A stretch of DNA of 64,000 nt, taken from Brucella tritici (GTDB lineage: Bacteria > Pseudomonadota > Alphaproteobacteria > Rhizobiales > Rhizobiaceae). The notes below the pieces were generated by a model that worked only from the letters and a program-made list of their open reading frames with translations, had not been told where the DNA came from and did not search any database. Shown here piece after piece: positions 37,546-51,805 of the stretch. The first letter of the stretch is position 1; each line of letters begins with the position of its first letter. The DNA lies in the NCBI RefSeq assembly GCF_902825325.1, contig NZ_CADEAR010000002.1, positions 186,001-250,000 on the forward strand. Reading direction: 5' to 3'. A program made the position numbers and the translations under genes.

Positions 37546-37558
37546 GCTGTTTCCTCCA

Positions 37559-38293
37559 CTAGCTATTTGATAGAACGGAACGCATTTCATCGAGAATGGC
37601 AAGGGCTGCTGCCTTACGATCAACTGCGCCGACAATCGGGCGGGCGACGACCAGATGGCTGGCTCCGGCCTCCAAGGCATCCGCAGGGGTCATGACCCGT
37701 TTCTGGTCGCCCTTTTCCGAACCGGCGGGGCGAATGCCTGGTGTGACAATGGCCATATCCGGACCCACTGCCTGACGGATGGCTGCCGCTTCGACGGCGG
37801 AAGCCACAATGCCGCCCATGCCGGCCTCGCGCGCCTGCCGGGCGCGTTTCAGCACCAGCGTTTCCGCATCGTCGGAATAACCGGCTTCCTGCAGGTCGGC
37901 ATTGTCCATTGAGGTCAGAACCGTTACGCCCAGAAGGCAGAGGTCCGATCCTCTGGCAGCTTCCACCGCTGCCCGCATCGCTTTCGGATAAGCATGCAGG
38001 GTGAGCATGGACACACCCATCTTCGCGACATTCTCGACACCCTTTGCGATGGTGTTGTCGATATCGAGCAACTTCATGTCGAGGAAGACTTTCTTCTTCG
38101 CCGCCACGAGGCTTTTTGCGAAGTCGAGTCCACCTGCAAAAACCAGCTGATAGCCGATCTTGTAGAAGGAAACGGCATCGCCCAGCTCTTCGACCACCTT
38201 TTCCGCTTCGGCAATGGTCGGCACGTCGAGGCCCACGATCAAGCGCCCAGATGCTTTCCCGGGCGCTTGATCGCGCAAATCTGTCGTCGTCAT
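37559..38293 (-). CDS. pyrF: Orotidine 5'-phosphate decarboxylase
   Basis: A 244-residue TIM-barrel enzyme for the last step of UMP synthesis. The catalytic Asp-Lys-x-x-Asp is seen in [13 protein letters not shown], and the phosphate site in [17 protein letters not shown]. The ATG at 38293 has a GGAG site. It leads a two-gene unit with the DUF1330 gene. Confidence 0.97.
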   Translation of the reverse strand: MTTTDLRDQAPGKASGRLIVGLDVPTIAEAEKVVEELGDAVSFYKIGYQLVFAGGLDFAKSLVAAKKKVFLDMKLLDIDNTIAKGVENVAKMGVSMLTLHAYPKAMRAAVEAARGSDLCLLGVTVLTSMDNADLQEAGYSDDAETLVLKRARQAREAGMGGIVASAVEAAAIRQAVGPDMAIVTPGIRPAGSEKGDQKRVMTPADALEAGASHLVVARPIVGAVDRKAAALAILDEMRSVLSNS

Positions 38294-38356
38294 GAGAGTC
38301 TCCGTGGTGATTTTTACTCTCTTCGCATAACGGAACCCGTTGCGAAAGAGACGGAA

Positions 38357-38935
38357 TCAGCTTTTTGCTTCTTCCACCCGCGCGATGAGGCTGCGGCAGA
38401 CGGCGGAGAGCATTCTGGCGCTGCGTTCTTCTTTCAGCGTTCCATCATCATTGAACGCTACCGATGCATGACCGACCGAGCATTGCTCGGTCACGATCTG
38501 CACGCCGACATTCATCAGCACAGCACGCAAATGATAAAGTCCGCGCATACCGGCGAACATGCCGTCGGAGCTGGAACAGAGGCCGACAGTCAGACCGGCA
38601 TAGGGTCTGAACGGCTTGTCCCCATCCTTTGATATGCGACTGACCCAATCGATGGTGTTTTTCAGAAGCGGCGGGATCGATGCATTATATTCCGGCGAGC
38701 AGATCATCAGGCCATCCTGTTCGGCGAACAGGCGACCAAGCTTCATAGCGTTTTCCGGAACGCCATGCTCGTTTTCCAGATTCTGGTCCATGATCGGCAA
38801 AGGATAGTCGGCAAGCGTGATGCGCGTGACATCGGCCCCCTGCGCCCGCAACTCCTTTTCCGCGGCATCCGCCATGTGGCCGGAAAAAGCACCGATACGA
38901 ACCGAACCCGCGAAGACGAGAATACGTGCAGTCAT
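38357..38935 (-). CDS. NADPH-dependent FMN reductase
   Basis: A 192-residue flavodoxin-fold enzyme. The FMN phosphate loop is FAGSVRIGAFSG and the family motif SPEYNASIPPLLKNTIDW is complete. It resembles chromate/azo/quinone reductases; the true substrate is unknown. It is a single gene next to paired palindromic repeats. Confidence 0.92.
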   Translation of the reverse strand: MTARILVFAGSVRIGAFSGHMADAAEKELRAQGADVTRITLADYPLPIMDQNLENEHGVPENAMKLGRLFAEQDGLMICSPEYNASIPPLLKNTIDWVSRISKDGDKPFRPYAGLTVGLCSSSDGMFAGMRGLYHLRAVLMNVGVQIVTEQCSVGHASVAFNDDGTLKEERSARMLSAVCRSLIARVEEAKS

Positions 38936-38953
38936 GAAAAGCCTCGCTCGAAA

Positions 38954-39031
38954 CTAGTGGATTGAATTTGACGTTTGAATCCCGACTGAATGAGATGCTG
39001 TTTCAAACGTCAAATTCGAAAAATCCACTAG
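38954..39031. repeat. Palindromic repeat, CTAGTGGATT type
   Basis: CTAGTGGATT and the following TTTGACGTTTGAA arm pair with TTTCAAACGTCAAA and AATCCACTAG. The ends are CTAG on both sides and the central loop is about 21 nt. It forms one long cruciform-capable unit. Confidence 0.85.
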
Positions 39032-39044
39032 ATACATAAAATTA

Positions 39045-39120
39045 CTAGTGGTCTTTGCGATTCCGACATTTGCTCGGCGCCTGTATCAGAGGGACGCAAA
39101 TGTCGGAATCAGACCACTAG
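39045..39120. repeat. Palindromic repeat, CTAGTGGTCT type
   Basis: CTAGTGGTCT and ATTCCGACATTTGC pair with GCAAATGTCGGAAT and AGACCACTAG. It has the same CTAG-bounded architecture as the neighbouring unit but different stem sequence. It overlaps the pmtA stop codon. Confidence 0.85.
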
Positions 39121-39716
39121 ACCAAAGGGCTGCGATAAACCCAAAGCTGCGCTGGCGGCACATTGCGCACCACGAAATCATAGTGCTGAACCGTATAGTT
39201 GCCGCGGCCAGCGGGAACCGGTGGCAAGGGACCATAGGTGATCTGCATCAAAGGCCGTCCGCGTGGAATGCGGGAAAGCAGGCTTTCCACGAGCTGGATG
39301 CGCCCGTCCATCGGGAAATTGAGCATCGGCACGGCAGAGATGATACAATCGAATTTCTGGTCTTTCTTCTCACCCAACGCGCTGTCGAGGTCGAATGCAT
39401 CGCCCTGAATAATATTGACCTCTGGAAAGATCGTGTTCAGGTGATCCACGAAATCCTGCGAATATTCGATGGAATAGAGGTCGGCAGGTTTTACGCCCTG
39501 TTTCAGGATCGCCTTGGTGATGACGCCCGTGCCTGGTCCAAGTTCAAGAACGGGAAGGCCGGAGCCGGTATCGATGACGCTGGCCATACGGCGCGCTGTA
39601 ATAGAACTCGTCGGCAAAATAGCCCCGACCGCTTTCGGCCCGTCTATCCATCCCTTGAAAAAACGGATCTCCTCATCGAACTTAGCGGCCAGTTTCCTGC
39701 CGAGCTGTCCTGCCAT
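39117..39716 (-). CDS. pmtA: Phosphatidylethanolamine N-methyltransferase, Sinorhizobium type
   Basis: A 199-residue SAM-dependent enzyme that methylates phosphatidylethanolamine three times to phosphatidylcholine. The SAM-binding loop is LELGPGTGVITKAIL, and RFFKGWIDGPKAVGAILPTS and SAVPMLNFPM are typical of PmtA. The ATG at 39716 was chosen, with GGGAGC 8 nt upstream; another ATG at 39731 lacks a ribosome site. The TAG stop lies in the end of a palindromic repeat, so the extreme C-terminus may have been reshaped by it. Confidence 0.88.
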   Translation of the reverse strand: MAGQLGRKLAAKFDEEIRFFKGWIDGPKAVGAILPTSSITARRMASVIDTGSGLPVLELGPGTGVITKAILKQGVKPADLYSIEYSQDFVDHLNTIFPEVNIIQGDAFDLDSALGEKKDQKFDCIISAVPMLNFPMDGRIQLVESLLSRIPRGRPLMQITYGPLPPVPAGRGNYTVQHYDFVVRNVPPAQLWVYRSPLV

Positions 39717-39795
39717 TCTCGCTGCTCCCATTGTCGTTATTGGACAAGTTTATGCCGCTTTGAATTCCCTAAGCAAGGCGTGAATAAGGAAAAGA

Positions 39796-39824
39796 ACAAA
39801 AAAGGGAGCCTTTCGGCTCCCTTT
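39796..39824 (-). terminator. Terminator after dnaJ
   Basis: Stem AAGGGAGCC/GGCTCCCTT with a 4-nt loop and a six-T run on the minus strand, immediately after the dnaJ stop. Confidence 0.85.
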
Positions 39825-39825
39825 A

Positions 39826-40959
39826 TTATTCTCCGATACCTTCGAAGAATTCTTTCATCCTTGAGAAGAACCCCGCTGATTTCGGGCTATTCTCCTGCGA
39901 GGAAAGTTTTTCGAACTCTTCCAGCAGTTCACGCTGGCGTTTGGACAGGTTCTGCGGTGTCTCAATGTCGATCTGGATATAAAGATCGCCTACCGCAGCC
40001 TGACGCAGAACCGGCATGCCCTTGCCCTTGAGGCGGAACTGCTTGCCATTCTGCGTGCCGTCCGGAACCTTGACCCGTGTCTGTGTGCCATCGAGCGTGG
40101 AGACTTCGAACTGGCCACCAAGGGCTGCCGTCGTCATCGAGATCGGTACCTTGCAATAAAGGTCGGAGCCGTCGCGCTGGAAGAACTCGTGCGGCTTGAC
40201 CGAAAGGAAAATGTAGAGGTCGCCTGCCGGGCCGCCGCGCATACCGGCTTCGCCTTCACCGGCGAGACGGATACGGGTGCCATCCTCGATGCCTGCCGGA
40301 ATATTGACCGACAGCGAACGCTCCTGCGTGACACGGCCCTGACCATGGCACTTGCCGCAAGGGTCCTTGATGATCTGGCCACGACCGTTACAGGTCGGGC
40401 AGGTGCGCTCCACCGAGAAAAAGCCCTGGGCAGCGCGAACACGGCCCGAACCCGAACACATGGTACAGGTGGTCGGCTGAGAACCGGCCTTTGCGCCGGA
40501 GCCGGAGCATTCGTCGCAGGTGATGGACGTCGGAACGCGGATTTGCGCGGTCTTGCCCGCATAGGCTTCTTCCAGCGTCACTTCCATATTGTAGCGAAGA
40601 TCGGCGCCGCGTTCGCGTCCGCCACTGGAGCGGCGCCGACCGCCGCCCATCATCTCGCCAAAAATGTCTTCGAAGATATCGGCGAAACCACCGGCACCGC
40701 CAAAGCCGTTACCGAAACCGCCACCCATGCCGCCATTTTCAAAGGCTGCGTGGCCGAACCGGTCGTAGGCGGCGCGCTTCTGCGGGTCCTTCAGCGTTTC
40801 GTAAGCCTCGCCGATTTCCTTGAACTTGCGCTCAGCTTCCGGATTATCCGGATTGCGATCCGGATGATATTCCATGGCGAGTTTGCGAAAGGCTGTTTTC
40901 AGCGTCTTGTCGTCTGCTGTTCTTTCAACACCCAGAGCTTCGTAGTAGTCGATCTTCAT
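39826..40959 (-). CDS. dnaJ: Chaperone DnaJ
   Basis: A 377-residue Hsp40 co-chaperone of DnaK. The J domain (1-70) contains YHPDRNPD. A Gly/Phe-rich linker (about 75-110) follows. Four zinc CxxCxGxG repeats are present ([32 protein letters not shown]). A C-terminal substrate-binding domain closes the protein. It lies 395 nt downstream of dnaK with a terminator between them, so it may also have its own promoter. Confidence 0.98.
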   Translation of the reverse strand: MKIDYYEALGVERTADDKTLKTAFRKLAMEYHPDRNPDNPEAERKFKEIGEAYETLKDPQKRAAYDRFGHAAFENGGMGGGFGNGFGGAGGFADIFEDIFGEMMGGGRRRSSGGRERGADLRYNMEVTLEEAYAGKTAQIRVPTSITCDECSGSGAKAGSQPTTCTMCSGSGRVRAAQGFFSVERTCPTCNGRGQIIKDPCGKCHGQGRVTQERSLSVNIPAGIEDGTRIRLAGEGEAGMRGGPAGDLYIFLSVKPHEFFQRDGSDLYCKVPISMTTAALGGQFEVSTLDGTQTRVKVPDGTQNGKQFRLKGKGMPVLRQAAVGDLYIQIDIETPQNLSKRQRELLEEFEKLSSQENSPKSAGFFSRMKEFFEGIGE

Positions 40960-41354
40960 CAGTTCGTTATCCCGGCGACAGGAACGCGCCTTTTGCTTTC
41001 ACGGACATCGTATCCCGAAACCGGTCCCCAGATTCGTGCGACACGCCCCAAAGCGTTCAACACTTGTCAGGGGCCAGCGTTTCCAATTGTTCATCTATCG
41101 AAGCGCCTTCCGACCCATGCGTCAGAGCGGCACTCCGGGTTTCAGCATCAATACCCACTTTGCCCGAAACCGTCTCATGCTTTTCAAGATGTATGCAGGC
41201 CAGAGCGATTTTTCAAACAGAGGCTGATTTTCTCGGCATTTGCCACCGACACCGGCCAATATGCAGGCTTATACAAAACCTGCGAATATGAACATCTCAA
41301 AAATTGGCAAAAGCCCGGGGCAGAGCCCCGGGCTTGAGCGTATTGAGCCTAGAA
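40960..41354. other. 395-nt gap between dnaK and dnaJ
   Basis: No coding frame is credible. It contains the dnaK terminator at its right end. The rest is presumably the dnaJ promoter and leader. I could not find a clear heat-shock promoter like that of dnaK. Confidence 0.55.
41304..41335 (-). terminator. Terminator after dnaK
   Basis: Perfect 11-bp stem AAGCCCGGGGC/GCCCCGGGCTT with a 3-nt loop, followed by TTTTGCCAATTTTT on the minus strand. Confidence 0.8.
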
Positions 41355-43268
<1,914 letters not shown>

Positions 43269-43410
43269 ATTTCTCTCCATTCAGCAAACCGCCAAGACCT
43301 CTACCGAGCGTTCCGTGGGCGGTTCCTATCGGTTTCACAATGCGCTTTTCACGATGCTTGTCCAAAAACCGGACCGGTTTCCAGACGCACATCAATGCCC
43401 TGTGCGAGGC

Positions 43411-43441
43411 GTATATAAGAAACGCGGTTTTTTACTGCAAG
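43411..43441 (-). promoter_or_regulatory. Heat-shock (RpoH) promoter of dnaK
   Basis: CTTG (43438-43441), an 18-bp spacer and CTTATATAC (43411-43419) on the minus strand fit the alphaproteobacterial sigma-32 consensus. The leader to the ATG is about 140 nt. Confidence 0.8.
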
Positions 43442-43547
43442 TCACAACAGCCAAGCTGGGGCAGATTCAGCACCCGGAAACACTGACAGGGACCTATCGA
43501 CGTACGAAATAGGGGCCGCAGCTGCACAAGATAGTGCGCGCGGACCA

Positions 43548-44534
43548 TCATACCATAGCCGAGCCGTCTTTTGCCGCACGGTAGATCGCATCGATGAATT
43601 TCTGGTTCGCCTTCGAGTTTTCAAGCGAGAAAAGTCGTGTATCCCTGCTGCCGTGAGTGGCACGCACAAAGCTTTCCGCCTGAAGCTGATAATGATTGGC
43701 GTCACCGAACGACCATTCCGTTGCCTTGGTGTGGCCGGCGTCGAAAAGTGAGATGCTGCCATGACCATATTTGCCGGTATTGAATGGCGCGTAGACTTCA
43801 ATGAAGCCCTTGTCGCCATGGAAAACCATCGTCTGCCGAGCGCCAAGCTGAGTCGCGACATAAAAGGTCAGGTCAAATCCGTCGAAGCGGGCCGAAACAT
43901 TGGCATAACGGTCGGTACCGAAAGCCGGATCGTATTCCACCGATGCTTGAACCGATACTGGCTCCAGACCGGTCACCATGCGGGTTACCACGGTCGGATA
44001 GACGCCAATATCCGGCAGGGCGCCGCCGCCCAGTTCCGGCTGGTTGCGCATATTGCCGGGATCGACATTGAAATAGGAAAAAGCACCCTGCACATGGCGG
44101 AGCCTGCCGATAGCGCCTTCGGCCAGAAGTTCCTGCAGCTTGATCCACTGCGGATGGTAATAGACCATGAAGGCTTCAGCGATAGTGACCTTATGCTTGT
44201 CACGTGCGGCAATGAGTTGGTCGATATCGTCGGCCTTGAGTGCAATCGGCTTTTCGCACAAGACATGCTTGCCCGCTTCAGCCGCCTTAAGGCTCCATTC
44301 TATGTGCTGCGAGGTCGGCAGCGGTATATAGACGCCATCAATGACATCGCTTGCTAGAAGCTCTTCATAGGAGCCGAATGCCAGCGGCGCGCCGAAGCGG
44401 TCGGCGACGGAGCGCGCACGCGACAGGTCGCGGCTTGCAATGGCATGAACAACGCCATTTTCGGATGCGCAAAGCGCTGGAATCACCTGCGTGACGCCGA
44501 TCTTGGCTGTTGAAAGGATACCCCAACGAAACAT
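43548..44534 (-). CDS. Gfo/Idh/MocA-family oxidoreductase
   Basis: A 328-residue NAD(P)-dependent dehydrogenase. The Rossmann start is [13 protein letters not shown], and the cofactor/catalytic [10 protein letters not shown] motif holds the conserved Lys. The C-terminal Gfo_Idh_MocA fold follows. The start at 44534 has an AGAGGGA site. Its substrate, probably a sugar or polyol derivative, is unknown. It follows the nucleotidyltransferase-like gene by 36 nt. Confidence 0.9.
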   Translation of the reverse strand: MFRWGILSTAKIGVTQVIPALCASENGVVHAIASRDLSRARSVADRFGAPLAFGSYEELLASDVIDGVYIPLPTSQHIEWSLKAAEAGKHVLCEKPIALKADDIDQLIAARDKHKVTIAEAFMVYYHPQWIKLQELLAEGAIGRLRHVQGAFSYFNVDPGNMRNQPELGGGALPDIGVYPTVVTRMVTGLEPVSVQASVEYDPAFGTDRYANVSARFDGFDLTFYVATQLGARQTMVFHGDKGFIEVYAPFNTGKYGHGSISLFDAGHTKATEWSFGDANHYQLQAESFVRATHGSRDTRLFSLENSKANQKFIDAIYRAAKDGSAMV

Positions 44535-44570
44535 GCTGTTCCCTCTTTTATTCAAAGCAAAAATCCAGGC

Positions 44571-45214
44571 TCATTGCGGCGTGTCCCAGTCCTGAACTCG
44601 CAGTTCCGGCCAGAATTTGAGCGCGCGGGCTGCATTGATCTCGTGCGTTTCGCGGTTATCGATGGCACGATTGGGACGAATGCGAAATGAAAAAATATCA
44701 TCGAAGCCGAAAGGAGCGTGAATGAGCAGCCCATCCTCCGTCGCTTCGCCGTCTTTTGCCAGCCGCGCGCCCACGCAATGGGCAATCGTCGAATAACGTT
44801 CTATCGATTCGGTCGCAGAGCGAAGCGGCGCATAGGGCTGTCCGAAGCGTTTTTCGAACCACAGATGCACCCGCGCCTGATTGCGAACCTGCACCGGAAG
44901 CGGGAAGTCGCGGAAGACGCCAGCCCCGCGGGTGATAACAGCGTCCTCTGCCTCCCAGGAAAGATCGCTGCCGTCGAAATAGATAATATCGAGATCCTTG
45001 ATCCCGTGCAGGACCGGCCTCCCGGTCAGTCGGTTCCAGATGGTGTTATAGAGCGCGCCTGAGACGAGCCAGAAATCAGACGCTTCCCCGGCCAGTTCAT
45101 GCAACCGATGCAGCGCATCCGTCAACAGCGGGCTTTCCAGAATCATCTGTGAAAAGATATCCCGCTGCTGTGCGAGCGGCAGACCGGCATGACGCAAATG
45201 GTTCGACACTGATT

Positions 45215-45218
<4 letters not shown>
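44571..45218 (-). CDS. Nucleotidyltransferase-like protein (COG3575/DUF925 type)
   Basis: A 215-residue protein. The family pattern is WLVSGALYNTIWNRLTG, then GIKDLDIIYFDGSDLSWEAED with the Asp-x-Asp typical of nucleotidyltransferase folds. The ATG at 45218 overlaps the LysR stop by ATGA, so it is translated with the regulator. Function and substrate are unknown. Confidence 0.82.
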
Positions 45219-47280
<2,062 letters not shown>

Positions 47281-47283
47281 TGA

Positions 47284-47386
47284 GAGCGCATCCCGAAAAG
47301 TGTGAAACGATTTTCGGGCAAGATGCGCGGTAAAAAAGCAGTTAGAGCGCCGATCTGTTTCAATCCGATCGAAACGCGCCCTAACT
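47284..47386. repeat. Two palindromic intergenic repeat units
   Basis: Unit 1 is GCGCATCCCGAAAA paired with TTTTCGGGCAAGATGCGC (47286-47328). Unit 2 is GTTAGAGCGC with GTTTC, paired with GAAAC and GCGCCCTAAC (47341-47386). The first is a motif I recognise as recurrent in Brucellaceae genomes. Confidence 0.7.
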
Positions 47387-47395
47387 GTTCCAAAT

Positions 47396-47425
47396 AAAAA
47401 GGGAGCCCGTCGGGCTCCCTTTTTA
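47396..47425. terminator. Bidirectional terminator
   Basis: AAAAAGGGAGCCC pairs with GGGCTCCCTTTTT, with T-runs both ways, between the converging aldo/keto reductase and MFS genes. Confidence 0.85.
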
Positions 47426-48637
47426 TTACATTCTGCGCAAGGCTGGCGGTGCAAGCGTCAGAAGCCCGGCCAGCGTCATGGCAAAGCCGACCCATAGCGG
47501 TGCATGCAGGCCATACCCGGCCTCCATTGCCTGTCCGCCAACCCACGGCCCAAGCCCGAGACCGATATTGATGACCGATGCGTGCATCGCGTTCACCAGC
47601 GCGCCCGGATGTGCGATCCGCATCACCCGCGCAATAAAGGCCGGATTAAGCGCAATGCCCGTAAGGCCGATCATCACGATGGCAAGGATTGCAGCCGGTT
47701 TCAGCTCTGCGAAAAGCGCGAAAATCAGCATGGCCGACAGCATCAACACGAGGCCGATGGCGATAGTCGGGATCGTGTGACGGTCGGCAAAGCGACCCGT
47801 GACATAGTTGCCAACGATATTGGCACCGCCATAGAGGGCAAGCAACAATGGCACCTGCATCGCGGAGAAACCGGCAAGCTGCACCGTAATCGGCGACAGA
47901 TAACTATAGACGGCGAAGGACGAGCCTATGACCAGCGCGCTGGTGGCATAGGCAGCCCAGAGTTTCGGCTTGCGCATCTCCTTCAGTTCAGAGCGCAGAT
48001 CGGCCTGCGGCGTATCGGGCGACGACTCGACCTTGATTGCGATGACAAGCGCGCAAACCAGAATCAGGACTACAATGGCCCAGAAGCTCGCCCGCCAGCC
48101 GAACGCATTGGTGATCGCAGTCGCGATGGGCACGCCGAAGACTGTACAGAGCATGAGGCCGGCAAAGACCAGCGATGAAGCCCGTCCGCGCAGTTCCGGT
48201 CCGACGAGCTGTGCCGTGATGGCAAGCATCAGCCCGAAGCTCGTTGCCGCCGCCATGCCGGTCAGAACACGCGCAATCAGCAGAACCTGGAAGCTGCTTG
48301 TGGATGCCGCCACGCTTTGCGCCGCCGCATAAAATACAAGCAGAATCAGAAGCCCCCGCTTGTTCTCGATCTTCAAGGCCAGAAACAGGATCGTGACCAG
48401 CGGTCCTCCGATCATCATGCCAAGCGCATAGAGCGAAATGAGATTGCCTATATCAGCAATGGAACGGTCAAATGCCACCTGAAGCGACGGCAGCATGCCC
48501 GAAATCATGAGTTCGGAAGTCGTGAGCGCGAACACGCCCAAGCTGAGGCAATAGACAACCAGCGGGATCGCTCGCGCCTTTTGCGAAGACGCAGAAACCT
48601 CTTCCGCCGCAAGGGCAGATTCGCACGTATCGTTCAT
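47426..48637 (-). CDS. MFS transporter, DHA1 family (AraJ/YdhP-like)
   Basis: A 403-residue inner-membrane protein with twelve predicted hydrophobic segments. The loop 2-3 region and the GMAAATSFGLMLAI segment fit drug:H+ antiporter-1 members related to AraJ. It is divergent from a TetR regulator, the usual arrangement for a repressed efflux pump. The substrate is unknown. Confidence 0.92.
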   Translation of the reverse strand: MNDTCESALAAEEVSASSQKARAIPLVVYCLSLGVFALTTSELMISGMLPSLQVAFDRSIADIGNLISLYALGMMIGGPLVTILFLALKIENKRGLLILLVFYAAAQSVAASTSSFQVLLIARVLTGMAAATSFGLMLAITAQLVGPELRGRASSLVFAGLMLCTVFGVPIATAITNAFGWRASFWAIVVLILVCALVIAIKVESSPDTPQADLRSELKEMRKPKLWAAYATSALVIGSSFAVYSYLSPITVQLAGFSAMQVPLLLALYGGANIVGNYVTGRFADRHTIPTIAIGLVLMLSAMLIFALFAELKPAAILAIVMIGLTGIALNPAFIARVMRIAHPGALVNAMHASVINIGLGLGPWVGGQAMEAGYGLHAPLWVGFAMTLAGLLTLAPPALRRM

Positions 48638-48651
48638 GGGACGAATCCTAT

Positions 48652-48714
48652 TTATATAGTGTAAGCTACATAATTAATATCGCCTTGCCCGAAAGGGTCA
48701 AGAGAATTATATAG
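48652..48714. promoter_or_regulatory. Divergent MFS/tetR control region
   Basis: In the 101-nt gap TTATATAG occurs twice (48652-48659 and 48707-48714). The first copy runs into TGTA-AGC-TACA (48660-48670), a small palindrome. These are plausible TetR operator elements. Confidence 0.4.
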
Positions 48715-48738
48715 GGATGACTACAGAAAGGGAGAAAA

Positions 48739-49347
48739 ATGGTTCCACGCGGACGCCCGCGCAGCTTCGACCGCGATGCAGCGCTGGACAAGGTGATGAA
48801 GGTTTTCTGGGCCAAAGGCTACGAGTGTGCCCAGATCAACGACTTCACGACCGCCATCGGCATTACGCCGCCAAGCTTCTATGCCGCCTTCGGCAATAAG
48901 GAGCAGGCGTTTCGTGAAGCCGTCGACTATTATCGTCGTACCATCGGCGCCGCTCCGTTCGACGCACTGGAAAACGCGACCACCATTCAGGAAGGCATGC
49001 GCCAATGGCTGGAACTGAGCGCGGACAGTGCTTTTGTCTGTCCGGCGGGTGGCTGTATGATCAGTGTCAGCTCGATACAGTGCAAACCGGAAAATGTGCC
49101 TGTGAAGGAATTTCTCCAAGCTATCCGCCACGCCAATCATGACCGGCTTTCCAGGCGCTTGCAGCGAGCGATAGAGACGGGCGACCTCCCGTCCGATTCC
49201 GATATTACGCAAATGACCGAGTTCTATCACATGATACAGCAGAGCATTTCCTTTGAAGCCCGCGATGGCAATTCACGCGCCAATGTGCAGAAGATCATCG
49301 ATATGGCCATGCGCGCCATGCCCGCCAAGGTAAAAAGCCCGGCTTGA
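48739..49347 (+). CDS. TetR-family transcriptional regulator
   Basis: A 202-residue repressor. The helix-turn-helix is about residues 25-50 (FTTAIGITPPSFYAAFGNKEQAF). The C-terminal part is a helical ligand-binding domain with two Cys (FVCPAGGCM). The ATG has an AAAGGGAGAAAA site. It probably represses the divergent MFS gene. Its stop codon lies inside the loop of the terminator. Confidence 0.93.
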   Translation: MVPRGRPRSFDRDAALDKVMKVFWAKGYECAQINDFTTAIGITPPSFYAAFGNKEQAFREAVDYYRRTIGAAPFDALENATTIQEGMRQWLELSADSAFVCPAGGCMISVSSIQCKPENVPVKEFLQAIRHANHDRLSRRLQRAIETGDLPSDSDITQMTEFYHMIQQSISFEARDGNSRANVQKIIDMAMRAMPAKVKSPA

Positions 49348-49360
49348 AGCCGGGCTTTTT
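49332..49360. terminator. Bidirectional terminator between tetR and pheT
   Basis: A 12-bp perfect stem AAAAAGCCCGGC/GCCGGGCTTTTT with a 5-nt loop that contains the TetR stop codon. Confidence 0.85.
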
Positions 49361-49369
49361 GTTTCATGC

Positions 49370-51784
49370 CTATCCGCGAAGGACGCCGCCGGTCTGTTTG
49401 GCCACACTGGCCACGACCTGCTTCGACAACGCTTCCAAATCTTCATCCGTCAATGTGCGGTCCTGTGGCTGCAGTAGCACCTCAACCGCGATCGACTTCT
49501 TGCCTTCGCCAAGCGATGCGCCTGTGAAGATATCGAACACCTGAACGCCGACGATTAGTTTCTTGTCCGCGCTTGAGACCGCCTTCACGACATTTCCGGC
49601 TTCTACATCTGCATCCACCACAAACGCGAAATCGCGCTTGAGGCTCTGGAACTGTGAAAGGTTCAAAGCCGGCTTGGTGCGGGTCGCCTTTGCCTTCGGC
49701 TCAGGGATCGCATCGATATAGATTTCGAAGCCGCAGAGATTGCCCGACACGTCGAGGGCTTCCAGCGTGTCCGGATGGAACTCGCCGAAATAGCCAAGCA
49801 CGACCTTGGGGCCGAGCTTCAGCGTGCCGGAACGGCCCGGATGGAACCATTCCGGTCCACCGGCTTCGATCTGGATGCGATCAACCGGCGCACCGGCAGC
49901 TTCCAGCGCCGCCAGCGCATCGGCCTTGGCGTCGAACACGCCAACGGTCGCCGCATTGCCCGACCAGAAGCGGCCAGCGCCTTCAACGCCCGCCGTTCCG
50001 CGACGGATACCACCGGCCACACGGCGCTGCTTCTCCGGCGTGTCGCCTTCATAGATGCCCGAAACCTCGAACAGAGCGATATCGCCAAAACCGCGATCCG
50101 CATTGCGCTGTGCCGCAGCCAAGAGGCCCGGCAGAAGCGACGGACGCATATCCGACATGTCGGCTGCAATCGGGTTGGCAAGCTTCAGCTCCGGCTGGCC
50201 GCCGCCAAATGCCTTGGCCTGCGCTTCGGAAATGAAAGAATAGGTCACCGCTTCCAGCATGCCCCGTGAAGCGAGCATACGGCGGGCATGGCGCGTGCGA
50301 ATCTGCAAGGTGGTCAGGATGCGCCCGTTGACGGCGCCATGGTTTGGCAACGGCTGCGGATCGATCTGGTTGATGCCGTGGATACGCATGACTTCTTCAA
50401 CAAGGTCAGCCTTGCCTTCCACATCACCACGCCATGACGGAACGATTGCCCTGATGACCTTGCCATCACCTTCGACGCCGAAGCCGAGACGCTTCAGAAT
50501 ATCGAGCGACGCTTCATAGGACACTTCGATACCCGTCAGGCGCTTGACTTCCGATACCGGGAAATCGATCACGCGCGGCTCAGGCTTGCTATATCCGACC
50601 ACGTCGAGAACTGTCGGCTCGCCGCCGCAAAGTTCCAGCACCAGCTTGGTCGCGATTTCTGCACCTGGAACCATCATTTCCGGATCGACGCCACGTTCAA
50701 AACGGTAGCGCGCATCGGTAACGATACCTAGCTCGCGGCCCGTGCGCGCAATCATGCGCGGGTCCCAAAGAGCGGATTCGATCAGCACATCGACCGTGTT
50801 TTCGTCGCAGCCGGAATGCTCGCCACCCATGATACCGGCAATTGATTCGGGACCGTTTTCATCGGCAATCACATACATGCCCGGCTTGAACTTATATTCG
50901 CGCTGATCAAGGCCGAGAATGGTTTCGCCATCCTTTGCCAGTCGCACCGTCAGATTGCCCTTGACCTTGGCCGCGTCGAAGACGTGCAGCGGACGGCCCT
51001 GATCGAAGGTCACATAATTGGTGATGTCGACCAGTGCATTGATCGGGCGCAGGCCGATGGCCTTCAAACGCTGCTGCATCCATTTCGGGCTTGGGCCATT
51101 CTTGACACCCCTGACCATGCGCAGTGCGAAACCGGTGCAGAACGGGTTTTCGGCATCCTGATCCAGTATGACCTTGACCGGCGTTTCGCCTTCACCCTTG
51201 ACTGCTTCCGGCAGCGTGTTCTTGAGCGTGCCAAGACCGACAGCGGCCAAATCGCGCGCAATGCCGCGAATGCCAGTGCAATCGGCGCGATTCGGTGTCA
51301 GGCCGATCTCGATCACCGCATCGTCCAGTCCGGCATAGATCGCGAAGCTGGTGCCGACTGGAGCATCTTCCGGCAGGTCGATGATGCCATTGTGTTCGTC
51401 GGAAAGCTCCAGCTCGCGTTCGGAACACATCATGCCGAAACTTTCGACACCGCGAATCTTGCCGACCGAAAGCGTGACATCGAGGCCCGGCACATAGTCG
51501 CCAGGACGGCCCAGAACACCGACGAGACCGGCGCGGGCATTCGGTGCGCCGCAGACGACCTGAACCGGCTGGCCTTCGCCCGTATCGACCGAAAGAACGC
51601 GCAGCTTGTCGGCATCCGGATGTTGAACGGCGCTCACGACCTTGGCGATCTTGAAGGCCTTGAAAGCAGCGCGGTCATCGACCGATTCCACTTCCAGACC
51701 GATATCGGTCAGCTTCTCGACGATCTGATCGAGCGTCGCATCGGTTTCAAGGTGATCCTTGAGCCAGGAAAGCGTGAATTTCAT
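49370..51784 (-). CDS. pheT: Phenylalanyl-tRNA synthetase beta subunit
   Basis: An 804-residue subunit of the alpha2-beta2 enzyme. An N-terminal tRNA-binding EMAP-like domain (about 40-150) is followed by B3/B4 editing, B5 and catalytic-like domains. A C-terminal anticodon-binding (FDX-ACB) domain ends it ([15 protein letters not shown] onward). It starts 21 nt after pheS, so the two are cotranscribed. Confidence 0.98.
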   Translation of the reverse strand: MKFTLSWLKDHLETDATLDQIVEKLTDIGLEVESVDDRAAFKAFKIAKVVSAVQHPDADKLRVLSVDTGEGQPVQVVCGAPNARAGLVGVLGRPGDYVPGLDVTLSVGKIRGVESFGMMCSERELELSDEHNGIIDLPEDAPVGTSFAIYAGLDDAVIEIGLTPNRADCTGIRGIARDLAAVGLGTLKNTLPEAVKGEGETPVKVILDQDAENPFCTGFALRMVRGVKNGPSPKWMQQRLKAIGLRPINALVDITNYVTFDQGRPLHVFDAAKVKGNLTVRLAKDGETILGLDQREYKFKPGMYVIADENGPESIAGIMGGEHSGCDENTVDVLIESALWDPRMIARTGRELGIVTDARYRFERGVDPEMMVPGAEIATKLVLELCGGEPTVLDVVGYSKPEPRVIDFPVSEVKRLTGIEVSYEASLDILKRLGFGVEGDGKVIRAIVPSWRGDVEGKADLVEEVMRIHGINQIDPQPLPNHGAVNGRILTTLQIRTRHARRMLASRGMLEAVTYSFISEAQAKAFGGGQPELKLANPIAADMSDMRPSLLPGLLAAAQRNADRGFGDIALFEVSGIYEGDTPEKQRRVAGGIRRGTAGVEGAGRFWSGNAATVGVFDAKADALAALEAAGAPVDRIQIEAGGPEWFHPGRSGTLKLGPKVVLGYFGEFHPDTLEALDVSGNLCGFEIYIDAIPEPKAKATRTKPALNLSQFQSLKRDFAFVVDADVEAGNVVKAVSSADKKLIVGVQVFDIFTGASLGEGKKSIAVEVLLQPQDRTLTDEDLEALSKQVVASVAKQTGGVLRG

Positions 51785-51805
51785 TTGTCTTGTCCCTTCC
51801 TGTCC

